Of a stretch of 64,000 bases of DNA, positions 14,301 to 25,555 are shown one piece after another. The notes below the pieces were generated by a model. That model was not told the DNA's origin. It ran no database searches and saw nothing but the letters and a program-made list of their open reading frames with translations. How positions within the stretch are numbered: position 1 is the first letter of the stretch; every line of letters starts with the position of its first letter. The DNA lies in the NCBI RefSeq assembly GCF_900496995.4, contig NC_044006.1, forward strand, positions 38,005,120 to 38,069,119, read 5' to 3'. The position numbers and the translations under genes were made by a program. The DNA is from Aquila chrysaetos chrysaetos (lineage: Eukaryota > Chordata > Aves > Accipitriformes > Accipitridae).

Positions 14301-16531
14301 CTTATGGGTCTAATTTGATAAATCTTTCTGAAATGTGAAAGAAATAGCACATATGCACATACATAAAAAATAATGACACCTAGAGGACGCTCACAATTCT
14401 TTTTAACCTTGCTGAAGGACAAATATCAATTGTCTGGTTGTCAAAATCTTTTCAGCTCATTATTTCTACAAAATTTTCAGCCAAACTTGGTCAAGTTAAT
14501 ACAAGACCTTTTTGCTCAGATAAGTCTTCTTAAACAAATGTTTGCTGCTTTTCTGTTTTCAGGGAGGCAGTGGGTGCATCAGCACCTTACAGTCCCTACA
14601 GCTCTCGCGTACCAAATACTCTTAGACTCCTGATATGACACTTCCAAGCTGATGACAGCTACACACGTCCTACTCAAAACTGATTAGAACTGAACAGTTT
14701 GAAGGCAGCTCACAAATGAGCCATCTGATGATGGTCAAGGGGGAAAGCACAGCAAGGCAGCACGAGCATGCAAATCACAAGAAATGAGAACAAAGCTGAC
14801 TCAGCAAGCCACAGGAGCGTAAACGATCTTCCCCAACTCCAAAGGTAACAGAAAGCATGACAGTCCTACGTACCACTAACCAGTCTCACTCCCCAGCTGA
14901 AGGAAGGAAACACGGGTGGTGCGTAAGAGCCACTTCTAAGGATATCCTGTAACAGAGAACACTTTGCAGTAGTAATTAATTTGGTATTACACATAATAGT
15001 ATATTGTATATACTTTTTCTTTTGCCCTCACAGTATGCACGGCATTGCATACATTGTAGTTTCCACCCTCTGTATCTTGTTTTGATAGAGATAGTGAAAT
15101 ATGAGTCATATCTACTACCCCAACCTAACTGAGCTACTCTGATGGTTAAAACCAGATGGTATAAACATCATCACTGTGGTTGCCTGATGTAGGGCTGGAC
15201 ATGGGGCAGCTAAAAAGATGGGTGGGGTATTTAAGTTGGGTATCTGGAGGTTATCCAGCTGCCTGCATCAACAAAAGCTTGCCATCGGTCACCATATCAT
15301 GGCTGTTCTTCTGTCCACTACTGGTGATCACCAAAAATGAGTGAAAAAGTAGATATAGCGAGTCTAATCATCTATCCTTACAGAGCCATACAAATTTATC
15401 CTGTTACTGAAACCAATAGGATTTTTAAAAATATCTTCCAGCAAAGACTGGATTATCAATACCTCTCATAAGCATCCACTAAAAAAGTTAAAATTCCATT
15501 TATTTGAAAACTTTGATATTGGTAGCAATAGAAGTAGCTAATTACCATTCCATAGGATATTTCATAACTGATTGCTCGCTCTAGTTGGAAAAACAACAAC
15601 TTTCTAACTTTGAGCCCATCACATAGGCCACTAACAGAATGCATTGGACATCAGCATGTAACACCACACTCAGACTTGAACTCTGATGAGAAGTATCTAG
15701 AATGCCCCCAGAATCACAGCTCTGAGTCCTATAATTTGCTGTAATTATATGAAGCAACCCTCTCCTCATAATACAAATCAGTAAATCTAAGATGTGAGCA
15801 AATCTTTTAATACTCCAGCTCCAGTCACAGTAGCAGCTGTTCTGGCACAAGTACACCTGCCAGAAATAAACTAATAATCTAGAGAACCTCTGGCATCAAT
15901 CACAGCCTCAATCTTCACAGAGGAAAATGCGAAACTGCTTACAGCAAAGAGTCAGTTGAGCTAGAAAAATTCACTACTAAGTATCCCACACTATAAATAA
16001 ACAAAATAATATGGAGGGTGTAACCTGCATATAACCTAATAGAAATACAACCGTCTTGAGATGAGAAGAATGCAGAAATGAGCACACCTTGATAACAGTG
16101 AAAATGTGATTCTCAGGATATAGAAATTCAACATTAAAAAACAAAAGATAATCTGCAGAAAGATCCCAAAGTGTTTCTGAAAGAGGTGGAACTAAATCGA
16201 TGGGCAATATTAAATACAATAGAAAGAAAAAAGGGGAAGAGAGGTTTTTTTAATCTTGATATAGGTATACTCAGGGAAAAAAAAAGTAATTAAGTGTAGC
16301 ACTTAAGACAGCAATGAGGAAAGCATTCTTTTTCAATCAAAGCATGGTTCATTTAATCACAATCAGTGTATTCATGTCAAGCAAATGAATGACTAATGGC
16401 TAAAAGACCTTACCAGCATTGCTGGAAACTACCAATTGTTACTTGGCCAAATGCAAAACACCTGCTAGTTTCAAGTGAGACAGTTTGTAGAGAAAGGTAT
16501 TACTTTTGGTTAGAATAGCTGGTGCTTAGCT

Positions 16532-16575
16532 GAAAAAAAAAAAAAACCAAACCCAACAACCCCCCAAGCCCCCGG
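16532..16575. repeat. Poly(A) run grading into C-rich sequence
   Basis: Fourteen As, then CCAAACCC, then CCCCCC and CCCCC blocks. A low-complexity tract in intergenic DNA. Confidence 0.8.
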
Positions 16576-18345
16576 AAGCTGAGTTCAATGAAATAATTTC
16601 ATCTAATGTTTAGAGAGAGCTGTTTGCAAGGATGCAGATGAGGCTGTTAGCTGCTGTTGAGTGGAGGAGTGTGCCCCATTAGTGCCTGTAAAACAGTGAG
16701 AGGCCTGTAGGAAGTGGATGTGAGGTTAATTTTACAATATCCCATAACTGGTATTTCTACTGGGTATGTGATTTTTAGTATCAAGTACTTCTTTCTTTTT
16801 CTTTTCTTCCCCCCCCCAGGCCTGTGGGATTTTTTGTTTGAGTTTGGGAGGGTTGTTTGGGGCCTGGAAGGATGGGTTGGTAGGTGTTTAGTAGGCTCAG
16901 CAAGCAGACAGAAAGAAGCAAAAAGATGTAAAGAGAGAACAAAATTGTGTTGCTCTGGTTTTGTGTGACACTAACCGAGTAAGAGGGTCTAATGTGTTCC
17001 ATTTGCTCATAACTTTTCATTCTGAATCCTAAAGAAATTGTGATTCTTTTTGACATGATCTCACGTCTCGTCTCATCACACTGCATAAGGAACTGTGTTT
17101 GCAGGGCAACTTATTTGCTTAGAGGAAATGCAACCCCAACTTTATCAGGATGTACTGATGAAGTAAGAGGATGAGTTAAATTATATTTATTTCCACTACT
17201 GTAAAAATTACATAGATGAGGCCAGCTATTCTGAGCTGGAGAAACAAAAAATACATTATCTTCCAAGGAGTGGGAAAGGATAAATGCATACATACCATGG
17301 ACCACGGTTTCTCTCATGATCTATGAGAATTTTGAAATCAGCTTGCCACACCACATCCAAGCTGTAATGAATAAAATCAAGTAGGCAGGAGTAGCTGTTA
17401 GGAAAGAAAAAATGTAGTAGCTACAAAATGCTAATTTCTCAGATACAAGAATACCATTTATTCTACTGTTAAGATATCGCCTAGCTGTTTTTTTTTCCTT
17501 CTCCCATCATAAAGCGGTGTTTAATCAAAGTTCAGCACTCCATGTTCAAATGCACAGATATTAGCATATACTAATCAGTTACAGTTTTTATAAGAATGAC
17601 ATAACCAAAGAAAACGCTTGTGGGGTGGTAGGGAGGCGGACGGTGGCCTGAAGCCCTCACGGCCAGGAAGCGAGCCTAACCTCAGCCGCGCGTCTCCTAA
17701 GCTCCATGGCCTGGCCACACATAAACCTCACCAGGCAGCAGTTGCCGTCATCCTATCGATGGGATTTTGAAACAGCTTCTCTCATAAAGTAAGTGTTTGA
17801 GAACAGGTTTAACTCCGCAGCTTTTATAGTATTTTTGTTTCAAGCTACAAGGGCAGGAGTTAGGAGCGTTCCGCAAGAGGCATGGTCTGGGAAGAGTGTG
17901 AACGGTTCACCTTGCTACGGCTGCAACGAGCAATTGCTGCCAAGTAAAATACCCAAGACTAATGATTTTTATCGCCTGGTTTTGCTGTTCCACGAACAGC
18001 TCAGCTCTTCTGCCTCCACGCCACTCCACGACGGCAGCTGAGGCGATGCAGGCCAACACAAGACCCGGGGCGAGGGTCGGGCCGCGGCGGGGCCCAACCG
18101 GCGTCAGACAGAGACCCGCGGTTGGGGCGGGGCGGACCGCGAGCGGCTCCAACCGCCTCCAGGGCGCGAGACCGGCCCCGCGTTGGAGGGTGCCACCCCC
18201 GCCCCCGGGGGCGGGGCGGGGCCAGCTTGGGCCGGGCTGGAGCGCCGGGGGGGCGGAGCCTCCGGTGCGGCTCGGGGGGGCGGGGCCAGACGCGAGGCCC
18301 CGGATGAGCGCGGCGCCCGTGCTGTGACGCCCGGGGCCGGACCCG

Positions 18346-18350
18346 CCAAT
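18346..18350 (+). promoter_or_regulatory. SGO1: CCAAT box (NF-Y type)
   Basis: The core CCAAT sits in the context CGCCAATGAG, which fits the NF-Y consensus. It lies 25 bp upstream of the TTTGAA motif, as in many late cell-cycle promoters. Binding is inferred. Confidence 0.65.
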
Positions 18351-18360
18351 GAGAGGGCGC

Positions 18361-18376
18361 GGCGGTGGTTTTTGAA
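18361..18376 (+). promoter_or_regulatory. SGO1: CDE/CHR-like cell-cycle element
   Basis: GGCGG (18,361-18,365) is followed after a few bases by TTTGAA (18,371-18,376). This matches the CDE/CHR tandem through which DREAM and MuvB-MYB-FOXM1 complexes time G2/M genes. GGGCGCGG immediately upstream resembles an E2F site. The element falls just before the inferred first exon, the expected place. Occupancy is inferred from the motif. Confidence 0.6.
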
Positions 18377-18399
18377 CGCCGGGGAGCGGTGCCAACCGC

Positions 18400-18624
18400 C
18401 CGGGCGCGCGCGGGGACGTCCCGCCGCCCCCCCCCGCGAAGGCCTAGCGCGCGGGCAGCGGTTGCCGCCGTTGTCAGGCGTAGCCGGGGCTCTGCGGCGG
18501 ACGCCAGGCGGGAGCCCGGCGGCGGCTGCGGCCGCTGGTGGTGGTCGGCTAACGGCCGCTGAGGCTTGGGCAGCCGCGGCCGTACGTGGGAGGTGCCCGG
18601 CGGCGTATACGCCCTTCTGAGGAG
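18400..18624 (+). other. SGO1: SGO1 exon 1, 5' UTR (start approximate)
   Basis: A donor-like GAG|GTACGG ends this GC-rich stretch at 18,624, and the next acceptor is at 19,065. There is no ATG in the stretch, so translation would start in exon 2. The 5' limit is inferred from the position of the CCAAT and CHR elements; only the donor is read from sequence. Confidence 0.5.
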
Positions 18625-18717
18625 GTACGGCCGGCCGGTCGGTGGGTGGGTAGGTGTCCTGAGGGCTTTCCTTCAGCGTTAGGGTAACTGGGGGCCCGCT
18701 TCCGACGCCTCGGGACA

Positions 18718-18760
18718 CCCCCCCTCCTCCTCCCCCCCCCCCTCCCCCCCCCCCCCCCCC
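18718..18760 (+). repeat. Long poly(C) tract in SGO1 intron 1
   Basis: 43 bases of C interrupted only by single Ts, with uninterrupted runs of 11 and 17 C. The minus strand therefore has several G runs able to form a G-quadruplex, and the plus strand could form an i-motif. Run lengths may be misassembled. Confidence 0.9.
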
Positions 18761-19065
18761 GCCACTATCCGCCGTACCGCCGCCATGCGAGTGTTTAGAG
18801 GCCTCGGCCTGGTCTTCGCCACGGACGCCGTGGGTTTTGCAGTTCAGATAATCGGCAACAGTGAGAGTAGCTGTGCTGCAAAAATTGTTTGGGAAATGGC
18901 CACAGCTGTGCGCCTTTTCGTATTTGTGGGTCTCTTCTATGTGTGTATATGCAACTTAAAAATACCATGAGCTTTACTCTTGTTTCTCTGTTCCTTTTCT
19001 TTCGGCGTTGGGGAGCGTTGTGCAACACCAGCTTAATGAGTTCTTCACCCTTTGTATTTCTAAAG

Positions 19066-19208
19066 GTAGAAAATGGCTGAATACTTGAAAAAATCCTTCA
19101 AAGACAGTCTGGACAGCATAAAAGAACGAATGAAAGAGAAAAGAAATCAGAAATGGACAAAGATGGGTAAAAATAGCCATATATCCACTGTAAAGTGCAA
19201 AATAGCAA
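19066..19208 (+). CDS. SGO1: SGO1 exon 2 with start codon
   Basis: Acceptor TTCTAAAG ends at 19,065; seven untranslated bases precede ATG at 19,073. It encodes residues 1-45, starting MAEYLKKSF, and ends in phase 1 before GTAAG. The basic repeat KERMKEKRN matches human KKRMKEKRN. Confidence 0.93.
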
Positions 19209-22200
19209 GTAAGATGCTTAAATGTCATAATAGTTTTCAGAATTATTATTTTTTTAAACCGAGTTGAAGTACTCACTGTTCTGTTGCAGCCAACAGCTCC
19301 AAGCAAATGAAGAGCCTCCAAGCAAACAACAGACACCTAGTTCAGGCTTTGCAAGAAGAAAAGCTCAAGCTGAGGGATGCCCAGGCTACCATTCTTCATT
19401 TGAGGAAAGAGTATCACGATCTGAAGGTTCAGATGTTTGGCTTGCAAAGGTTCAAGCAAGCACAAGGACTTGTTGAGGTATTTTTAGTAATAACTTTATG
19501 ATTTAGTGAAGCTGAACACCAGCATCTGCACCAATCCACTGATATATTTATGATCTTAAATGTTTCATAAAAAATTAACTCAATATATAGAACAAGGTTT
19601 TTCATATTTTCACCTAATCTGGTAATTAACTAATTATTTTTTTCTGGCTAGTCTTTCTTCTTTAATTAAAATCTGTCTTCTGTGATTTTTTTTTTTTTAA
19701 TCACAGTTGAAGGTACCTGACACAGGTACCTTCAGGATTTAGTCATCTCATAATGCTGGTAAGAAGTTATTACATTGGTAGTTGATATTTGAGTATGAAA
19801 ATAACAGTGTTATTTTCCTTCTTTTGTCCATTAGAATCGACTGTCAGCCTTGAATGAGATAATTTCAAGAGTTTCTCAGAATTTACTAAACTCAATTGAT
19901 CTCCTTGGCCCAGCAGAGAATTTGTGTTCCATAAGTGTAGTAAGTACCTTTTTCTCTTGAGGGGCAGGATTCCTGTTAATTCTTTCCCTTACTCCTTCCA
20001 GCACAGATGCACATAGCTTTTGAGATTTGAGCCTTAGTTTGGAGGTATGACTTGTCCCACAGTTCCCAGTATGGCGTGGGGCCCACATGTGTGTAGTAGG
20101 TTGTCAGTGGGGCTGAGGCTCTGCTATGAGGTGGTAGGGGCACCCTGATTTTCTATGGTTCTGTGTCTTGTTCCCTGTACCATCCTCACAGTTCCTTCCC
20201 CTGTCTGCTATCTGTATGATTGGGCTGGTGATGAATGTGCTGACTTGCAAGAGCTGAGTATGTGAGATCCTACAGCACTTTGTGTTAGCCAGCCAGAAAG
20301 AAAAAGTCAGGGGCCTCTTTGGCCCTTCTGTGGGTAACTTGGCTGTTGTCTAAAATTTGTATATGGTGCAAGCTTGTTTCAGCTATTTAGTTACCGTAAG
20401 ATTTATTTTGTTGACAGAATCAGAGAGTGCTTTCTTCAGTTCCTGAAAATAGTTCCAGTGCCGTAGGACAAATACTTTCAGTGTAAGTATCTTTTATTAA
20501 TACCTACTTATATTTGAAAATTCTGTTGCAGTAAGCTGAATTTTCTGCCTGGAAAAAGGGAAGAAATCCAAATGTAATGAAGTAGCTCATTGTCATAAAA
20601 TAGATTGCTGTTGAGTAAATACTACCTTTGGTATTTTTTCTAGAGGACCTCTGCAGTGTGCTGATGAAGATGATCAAGTACTTCCAAGTGGGATGGAGGC
20701 TGATAGTGATAGAAATGGGCTGGCTCATTCTGTGTCAGAGACCTGTGAGAAATCAGACAATGCCATTTCCTTAATCAAAATAGTTCCAACCAAAGGTAAA
20801 TAAATCTAAGTATCAGTCACTGCTCTATTCTGAATCAGGAAAAAAAAATGTGTGAGTATAAGTTTTGAATGTAATTACTGCTTTTGAAGTAACTGTCAAG
20901 TAATTTTCCACTTACTATCAGAAAGATTAGATACTAATATTGGCAACTGGTAAATTTTTTGAATGAAGATGCCTAGGGAAAGGGGGAGGAATGTGAAAAT
21001 GCTTTGTCTTCTATGTACCTGCAATCTAGTTTCATTATCTACTGAACAGTTCAACAGAATAAAGTCATCTTTAGTCATGCATTCGTTTATGAAATCAACA
21101 ATTGTTAACAAAGCAAAATACTCAGAAAAATAAATGACCTGTAGATAACCTTTCCAAACAGAACAGTTTAGAAGAAAATCCTAATGTAGTAGACTTAACT
21201 GCTTTCTGTCTGGAAGGTGTATTAAACAGAGCTTATCTTGATTGCCAAATACTGGTTTATACAAATCTGTGAAGACAATTCTAAGAACAGTCTTAATTTT
21301 TGACAGGTTCAGAATTTGCACAAAACCTTAACAGGTCGTTACTATTTAGCTTTAATATGACTTTTTTTCTTCAATTACAAGGGCAAACATCTGATTTTCA
21401 TCTGGACAACATAAGGTCAGAGCTAGAAAATGTTTCTTCAAGTGGAAAGGATGGATTTGGTGATGTGTTACCAAAAAGTGTGTCCACCAGGCGTCGCTAT
21501 TCAAAGATGAGAAATCACGAAGACCTTTGCACTGGTGTCTTGGACCATTCAGAAGCACCTGATCCAACAAAAGAGCTTTCTAAACAGGATGAAATTAGAC
21601 TTGAAGAAAGTCTAGAAAAGCATACTGTAGAAAACATAAATTCAGCTATTTCTCAGTTGAGCGAAAACAAGGTAGGCTCAGAGCTGGTGTTGAGGCAGAT
21701 AGATTCTGAAACTGCGCAGTTCAACTTAAACAATAATTCTGGTCTTAAACAATGTGTGCATAAAAGCAGAGAAGACTCTCAAGTAAGGAAAGAGAAGCAT
21801 CAGAAGGGAAAACCGGAATGGCCTAAAAATACTTCCAGACAAAGACCAAAAAAAAGACAGACTGAAGTGCCTTCCAAAGAAAAGTCTGATTTCGTGGGTG
21901 GCTCCAGTGATGCTTATGACTTTCACTTTGAAGAGTGTGTCCATGTTACACCTTTTCGACAAAATAAGGTGAATGACACAGATATTGGTGTGGATGACAA
22001 AGAAGACTTATCCAAAACTAATACCATCGAATCGAGTGATATTGAAGAAGATTCAGATGATAGCCTCTATGAACCTTACAAGAGTAAATCGAAAAAAAGG
22101 AGAAGTTCAGTGGAGAAGAAAGATACATCGCCAGTCCATGCAAGGCCAAGGTCTAAAAGATGTTTGGCACAGCGTGAGCAGAGACTCCATAATGAAAAAG

Positions 22201-23285
22201 AGACTGAAAGCAATAAGTCAAGGGACAAGTCTATTAGTAAGTGTAGAAAGTGTTCTGTAATTGGTTTTGTTTCCTTGAGAGATAACATTGTTTAAGGGAT
22301 TTAGGCTTTTATTTTAGGTTTTTTAACAAATACAAACAGAATGTTATAAGAATCATTAGATTCGTTCTGTCTGCCCTTTTTTTTTTTTTTTTTATCCCTC
22401 AGCAGAAATTGGAATTCAAGATATGCTTTGTTTAAGAAATTGGTCAACAGTGAATTAATACTGTATTTTAGATGTGTTTAATGATGTATTAAAGCTGAGG
22501 AAAAAGAGAAGAGTATAAATTGAGACAGAAGTGGAATAACAAATCACACTTTGCCTGGCACTGCTTAATTTATTTTTCAAAATTAAAATCCTGAATATTT
22601 GTTGATCCTCTTATGTATTCTTAAGTGGAAAGATGAAGATAATAGTTATAGCTGAGAGTTACTTTACGTCTAGGATGTTCATTGACATTCTCTTTTAAGC
22701 TGGTTTGCCTGAATGGTCTTAAGTGTGCCTAATTTCTTCCCAGGGCAGCCTTCTGAGCCATCTTGTGGTCATCTTTGTGATGTTACCAATACCACTCCAT
22801 TGCTCCCCAGCACTGGCAATGCAGCCATTGTCCCAGAAGGTGAAGGACCACGATCTCCAAAACGCAAGCGAAGCTGTACTCTTACTGTGAGCTATAAAGA
22901 ACCAAGTATTGCAGGGTAGGTGTCTTACTTTCCAGTTTGATATAAAGTTCATGATATTCCATCAAATGGAGGACTTGAGGGGATTATTTAAATATTGGAA
23001 ATAAGTTCTTACCGAAACATTCAGAGAGAGGTCTGATGTTAATATGAAATAGTTCACATGAAATTGAACTTACTAGCTGTAAGTTAATGTTTTAAGTGAT
23101 GTGGGGAACAAAACTCAATTTTGCCTATTTTTTTGTTTATCAGGAAACTCAGGAGAGGAGATCCATTTACAGACATAAATTTTCTGCATTCTCCAATTTT
23201 CAAGCAGAAAAAAGATGCTAAACAGTGTTCTCTTAAGAAAGAATCCCTGTCAAAATACAATGAGAAATTTGTTGGTTGTCGTTGA
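19073..23285 (+). CDS. SGO1: Shugoshin 1, eight coding exons (19,073-19,208; 19,290-19,477; 19,835-19,939; 20,418-20,482; 20,644-20,795; 21,382-22,236; 22,744-22,915; 23,144-23,285)
   Basis: Shugoshin 1 protects centromeric cohesin in mitosis by bringing PP2A-B56 to centromeres, where it is recruited by Bub1-phosphorylated H2A. The joined exons give 1,815 nt, 604 residues plus stop (human about 561), with all phases compatible and GT-AG borders. Residues about 1-110 form the basic N-terminus and coiled coil; the pair NN at 58-59 matches the human Asn60/Asn61 needed for PP2A contact. A long charged, poorly conserved middle follows. THE site VTPFRQ near residue 405 matches the human CDK site Thr346 used for cohesin binding. 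The C-terminal shugoshin box [18 protein letters not shown] (about 550-568) contains the lysine matching human Lys492, which binds phosphorylated H2A. The start ATG is in strong context (A at -3, G at +4) just after an acceptor. No KEN degron is visible in the middle region, unlike human. The gene is convergent with KAT2B. Confidence 0.95.
19290..19477 (+). CDS. SGO1: SGO1 exon 3, coiled coil
   Basis: Acceptor TTGCAG, donor GAG|GTATTT. It completes Thr46 and encodes residues to 108. The leucine-rich heptads and the NN pair mark the dimeric coiled coil that holds PP2A-B56. Confidence 0.93.
19680..19733 (+). repeat. Two adjacent perfect hairpins in SGO1 intron 3
   Basis: CTGTGATT (19,680-19,687) pairs with AATCACAG (19,699-19,706) across a T run. 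Two bases later GAAGGTACCTG (19,709-19,719) pairs exactly with CAGGTACCTTC (19,723-19,733) across a 3-nt loop. They lie between exon 3 and the exon 4 acceptor at 19,834. Confidence 0.88.
19835..19939 (+). CDS. SGO1: SGO1 exon 4
   Basis: 35 codons, phase 0 at both ends, acceptor CCATTAG and donor GTAAGT. It encodes [12 protein letters not shown] and onward, the end of the coiled-coil region (residues about 109-143). Confidence 0.88.
20418..20482 (+). CDS. SGO1: SGO1 exon 5
   Basis: Short exon of 21 codons plus two bases, acceptor TTGACAG, donor GTAAGT. Serine-rich linker of low conservation. It is called from splice sites and phase fit with the neighbours. Confidence 0.8.
20644..20795 (+). 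CDS. SGO1: SGO1 exon 6
   Basis: Acceptor TTTTTTCTAG, donor AAAG|GTAAAT. It encodes an acidic linker ([12 protein letters not shown] and onward) ending IVPTK. Phase fits both sides. Sequence conservation is weak, as expected for this part of the family. Confidence 0.83.
21382..22236 (+). CDS. SGO1: SGO1 exon 7, large central exon
   Basis: 284 codons, preceded by a pyrimidine tract and ACAAG acceptor and followed by GTAAGTG. It corresponds to the large central exon of mammalian SGO1. It holds basic clusters, DAYDFHFEE followed by VTPFRQ (the cohesin/CDK site) and an acidic stretch [11 protein letters not shown]. The frame stays open about 80 bases upstream of the acceptor, so a longer exon form is possible. 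Confidence 0.93.
22744..22915 (+). CDS. SGO1: SGO1 exon 8
   Basis: Acceptor TTCCCAG, donor GG|GTAGGT. It ends with [21 protein letters not shown], the first half of the C-terminal shugoshin box. Failure to splice would give a stop within three bases of the donor. Confidence 0.92.
23144..23285 (+). CDS. SGO1: SGO1 exon 9, C-terminus and stop
   Basis: Acceptor TTATCAG. It encodes [19 protein letters not shown], nearly identical to human across the shugoshin motif, then a basic tail and TGA at 23,283-23,285. Confidence 0.94.
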
Positions 23286-23760
23286 TATTTCCAGTCATGA
23301 CAGCAAAACTGTGCTTGCTCCATGAAGAAAGGAAATCTTTCATCCAGGAAATTATTGTTGCACAATATCTTAAATATACAATTATTTGTGTCTAATATTG
23401 AGGATATAAAATTGAGGGGGGTTGGTTTTAATCTAGTGACTCATTGATAAAGAAGATACAAGACTACTTTTATAACTACATTGATTCCATTCAAATGCTT
23501 TTGAGAGGAAGCATCCCTACATCATGCATCTGTGAGTATATCAGAAATATCTGATGGAAAAGACAGTGAATGTAATTTCATGACTTATACCCTGCTTGAT
23601 CTCACAGTGGTTAGCAAAGGTAAACTTTAGGCATGTAAGATCAAATATTTTTGTGTTTGTTTTTTTTTAATAGCTGTATATATTTTTAATAGCTGATCTT
23701 GTTTATGTAATAGTTGTAGTTTTATACTGAAGCTCATAATAAATGTCTTTATGTTCGGAA
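23286..23760 (+). other. SGO1: SGO1 3' UTR
   Basis: AT-rich sequence from the stop codon to the first canonical poly(A) signal. The end is inferred at about 15 bases past AATAAA. Confidence 0.75.
23738..23743 (+). terminator. SGO1: SGO1 poly(A) signal AATAAA
   Basis: AATAAA about 450 nt after the stop. A G/T-rich stretch (GGTGGGTGTTCTTTTTG, about 23,774-23,790) follows as a downstream element. Confidence 0.8.
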
Positions 23761-25540
23761 ACCGCTCAGAGCTGGTGGGTGTTCTTTTTGCGCAGTTTCC
23801 ATATTTGCTTCAAGGGTAGCAATGTCAGCACTAGGCATACTGTACTGGCATAAGCATTGTTTAGAAGCAAGATTGCCAGTTGTAATTTATGTAGCTGCAG
23901 CCCTCAAAAGTAGCAATTTAGGGTTGGTTGGTACTGCTATGAATGCAAGTTATAATCAACCAGATAGGAACAAAGCAAATTTATCTGTGAAGGTTGGTGA
24001 AGAGTGCTCTGTTTTGGTGGAGGGTAAACTAAACTGCTATTATGGGACTTTGATAATTTTGGTCCTGGTCTGCCAAGTGCCTTTACCAGAGGAAGATCTG
24101 CCACATCTGAACTGGTACCATTTGGTACCACAATAGGCAGTATACTAGAACAACACTGTTATAAACTGTCCAGCAAGGTTTTGAGGTTGCAGAGCTCTCA
24201 AACTACATTTTCTTTGCTTAAGAAGTATTAATAGATACATGAATACAAAGAGGAAAGCTAAATTCAAAATAAATAATGGGAAAGTACAAAAAATACAGGT
24301 TCTTCATTTGTCTTGCAAGATTGCCTGTCTCACCAGTCCCACTTCAACAGGTGTAAGATCTCTCCCTTTCTATAATAAAAATGAATATACTGTTTTACTG
24401 GTAACTTCTTACATAAGTCTCTCAACAGTAATAATAGCTGCAGCTATTGAGTGTTTGAAAATATTTGTTCACAACAGGCTTTGGATGTTGGAACTGAAAC
24501 TTAACCTTCCATTTGTATCCTAAAATTCTAGCTCTGGGCCTTACCATCTTCATTCTGAAACTCTTTGGTACTATAGGAACTTAAGCAGAATGATTTAACT
24601 TCAGGTGTTCTCTTCTTTCAGCAAACAAATCTAACAGCTGTTTGTCAGGGACAGAAAAAGAACAATGTGATAGCAGAGCAGCCCAAGGTGCAGGTGTGGT
24701 GGGTCTGGGGTTTTTCTGAATAAGAAATTTGAATTACTGCAGGAAGGACTGTAGTCTAGCTTACCTAATTTCAGCTGATATTCCTAGAAGTGTCCAGGAA
24801 AACAGCTCAGCCTCTTTTGACTACTATTTGCTACTCTCCAAACAGTACGCTTTTATGTGATGTGGCACAGGACTAAATCTTAGTGGATGGAGGGGGGGAG
24901 AATCTCTTCATACTATCTAATTATCTGTCAGGTATTGGACAGGTGCAAGGTTTATGGTACACAAACTAAGTGTATCATCTGAGTAACATCATGGTGATAG
25001 TAGGTAAGTACAAGCTCAACATGGACTGTAGTTTGCTCCCATATATATTGTGTGTTGTGAATAAAGGACTGCAGTAGACACAAATGAGAAAACAGCATAA
25101 GCATGCTTTAAGGTGAAAAATCAAAACTTTTGAACAGCTAAGTCAAAGAATTGTTTGAGATGTTGAGGAGACGGGAGTAACAGCACCGTAGCTCAGTAGT
25201 TGGTATGGAGCTGGGAATGCTACTTGGAATGGTCACAGCTTTCCATACTGAATTCTCAGCTCAGCTTAGTACACTGTGCTCCCAGTGAACTTGGGAGGCT
25301 TTTTTGCATATTTTCTAGTGTACCTGGAAGATGCACTTTACTGCACTCTTGTAGGTTCACTGCTCAGTTGCAAAATTGCTTCAGTGTGTATATTTGTAGT
25401 GCAAGAACTAATTAATCAAAAAAGAGACCAAAATAAGTAGGGTTTTGTACATATATAATTTAAAACTAATCTGTACCAGTACAATATATTAATTTTACAA
25501 ATGTAAAGTTCATCAGCTGTTAAAGCATTTGCAAAACCAC
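23761..25540. other. Intergenic gap between convergent 3' ends
   Basis: About 1.8 kb between the SGO1 and KAT2B poly(A) sites. I see no gene. GGTACC palindromes repeat at about 24,114-24,130. A late or read-through transcript of either gene would cross it. Confidence 0.6.
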
Positions 25541-25555
25541 ATATCCTACTGTAAC

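Larger units (their letters stand above)
1..17600. other. Intergenic, gene-poor region upstream of SGO1
   Basis: AT-rich DNA in which every open frame is short and ends without splice-compatible continuation or a recognisable domain. I see no exon of a known protein. It holds A-rich or G/T-rich low-complexity tracts (listed separately), a perfect 12-bp hairpin at 8,274-8,301 and a small imperfect hairpin at 5,413-5,439. In human the side of SGO1 away from KAT2B faces a long gene desert, which agrees with what is seen. Conserved enhancers could be present but cannot be recognised without alignment. Confidence 0.7.
17640..18780 (+). promoter_or_regulatory. SGO1: CpG island and SGO1 promoter
   Basis: Base composition changes abruptly from AT-rich to very GC-rich with dense CpG, peaking at 18,060-18,620, then falls back to AT-rich about 250 bases before the SGO1 start codon. 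GC-box-like GGGGCGG motifs recur at about 18,127-18,290. A CCAAT box and a TTTGAA CHR-like motif sit inside the island. Long open frames here on both strands are a by-product of GC richness. No divergent partner gene on the minus strand is recognised. Confidence 0.88.

Noticed and set aside
17907-18718. Long overlapping open frames on both strands (up to 204 codons)
   Set aside because: They lie in the CpG island, where stop codons are rare by composition. The translations are Ala/Pro/Gly/Arg-rich and match nothing.
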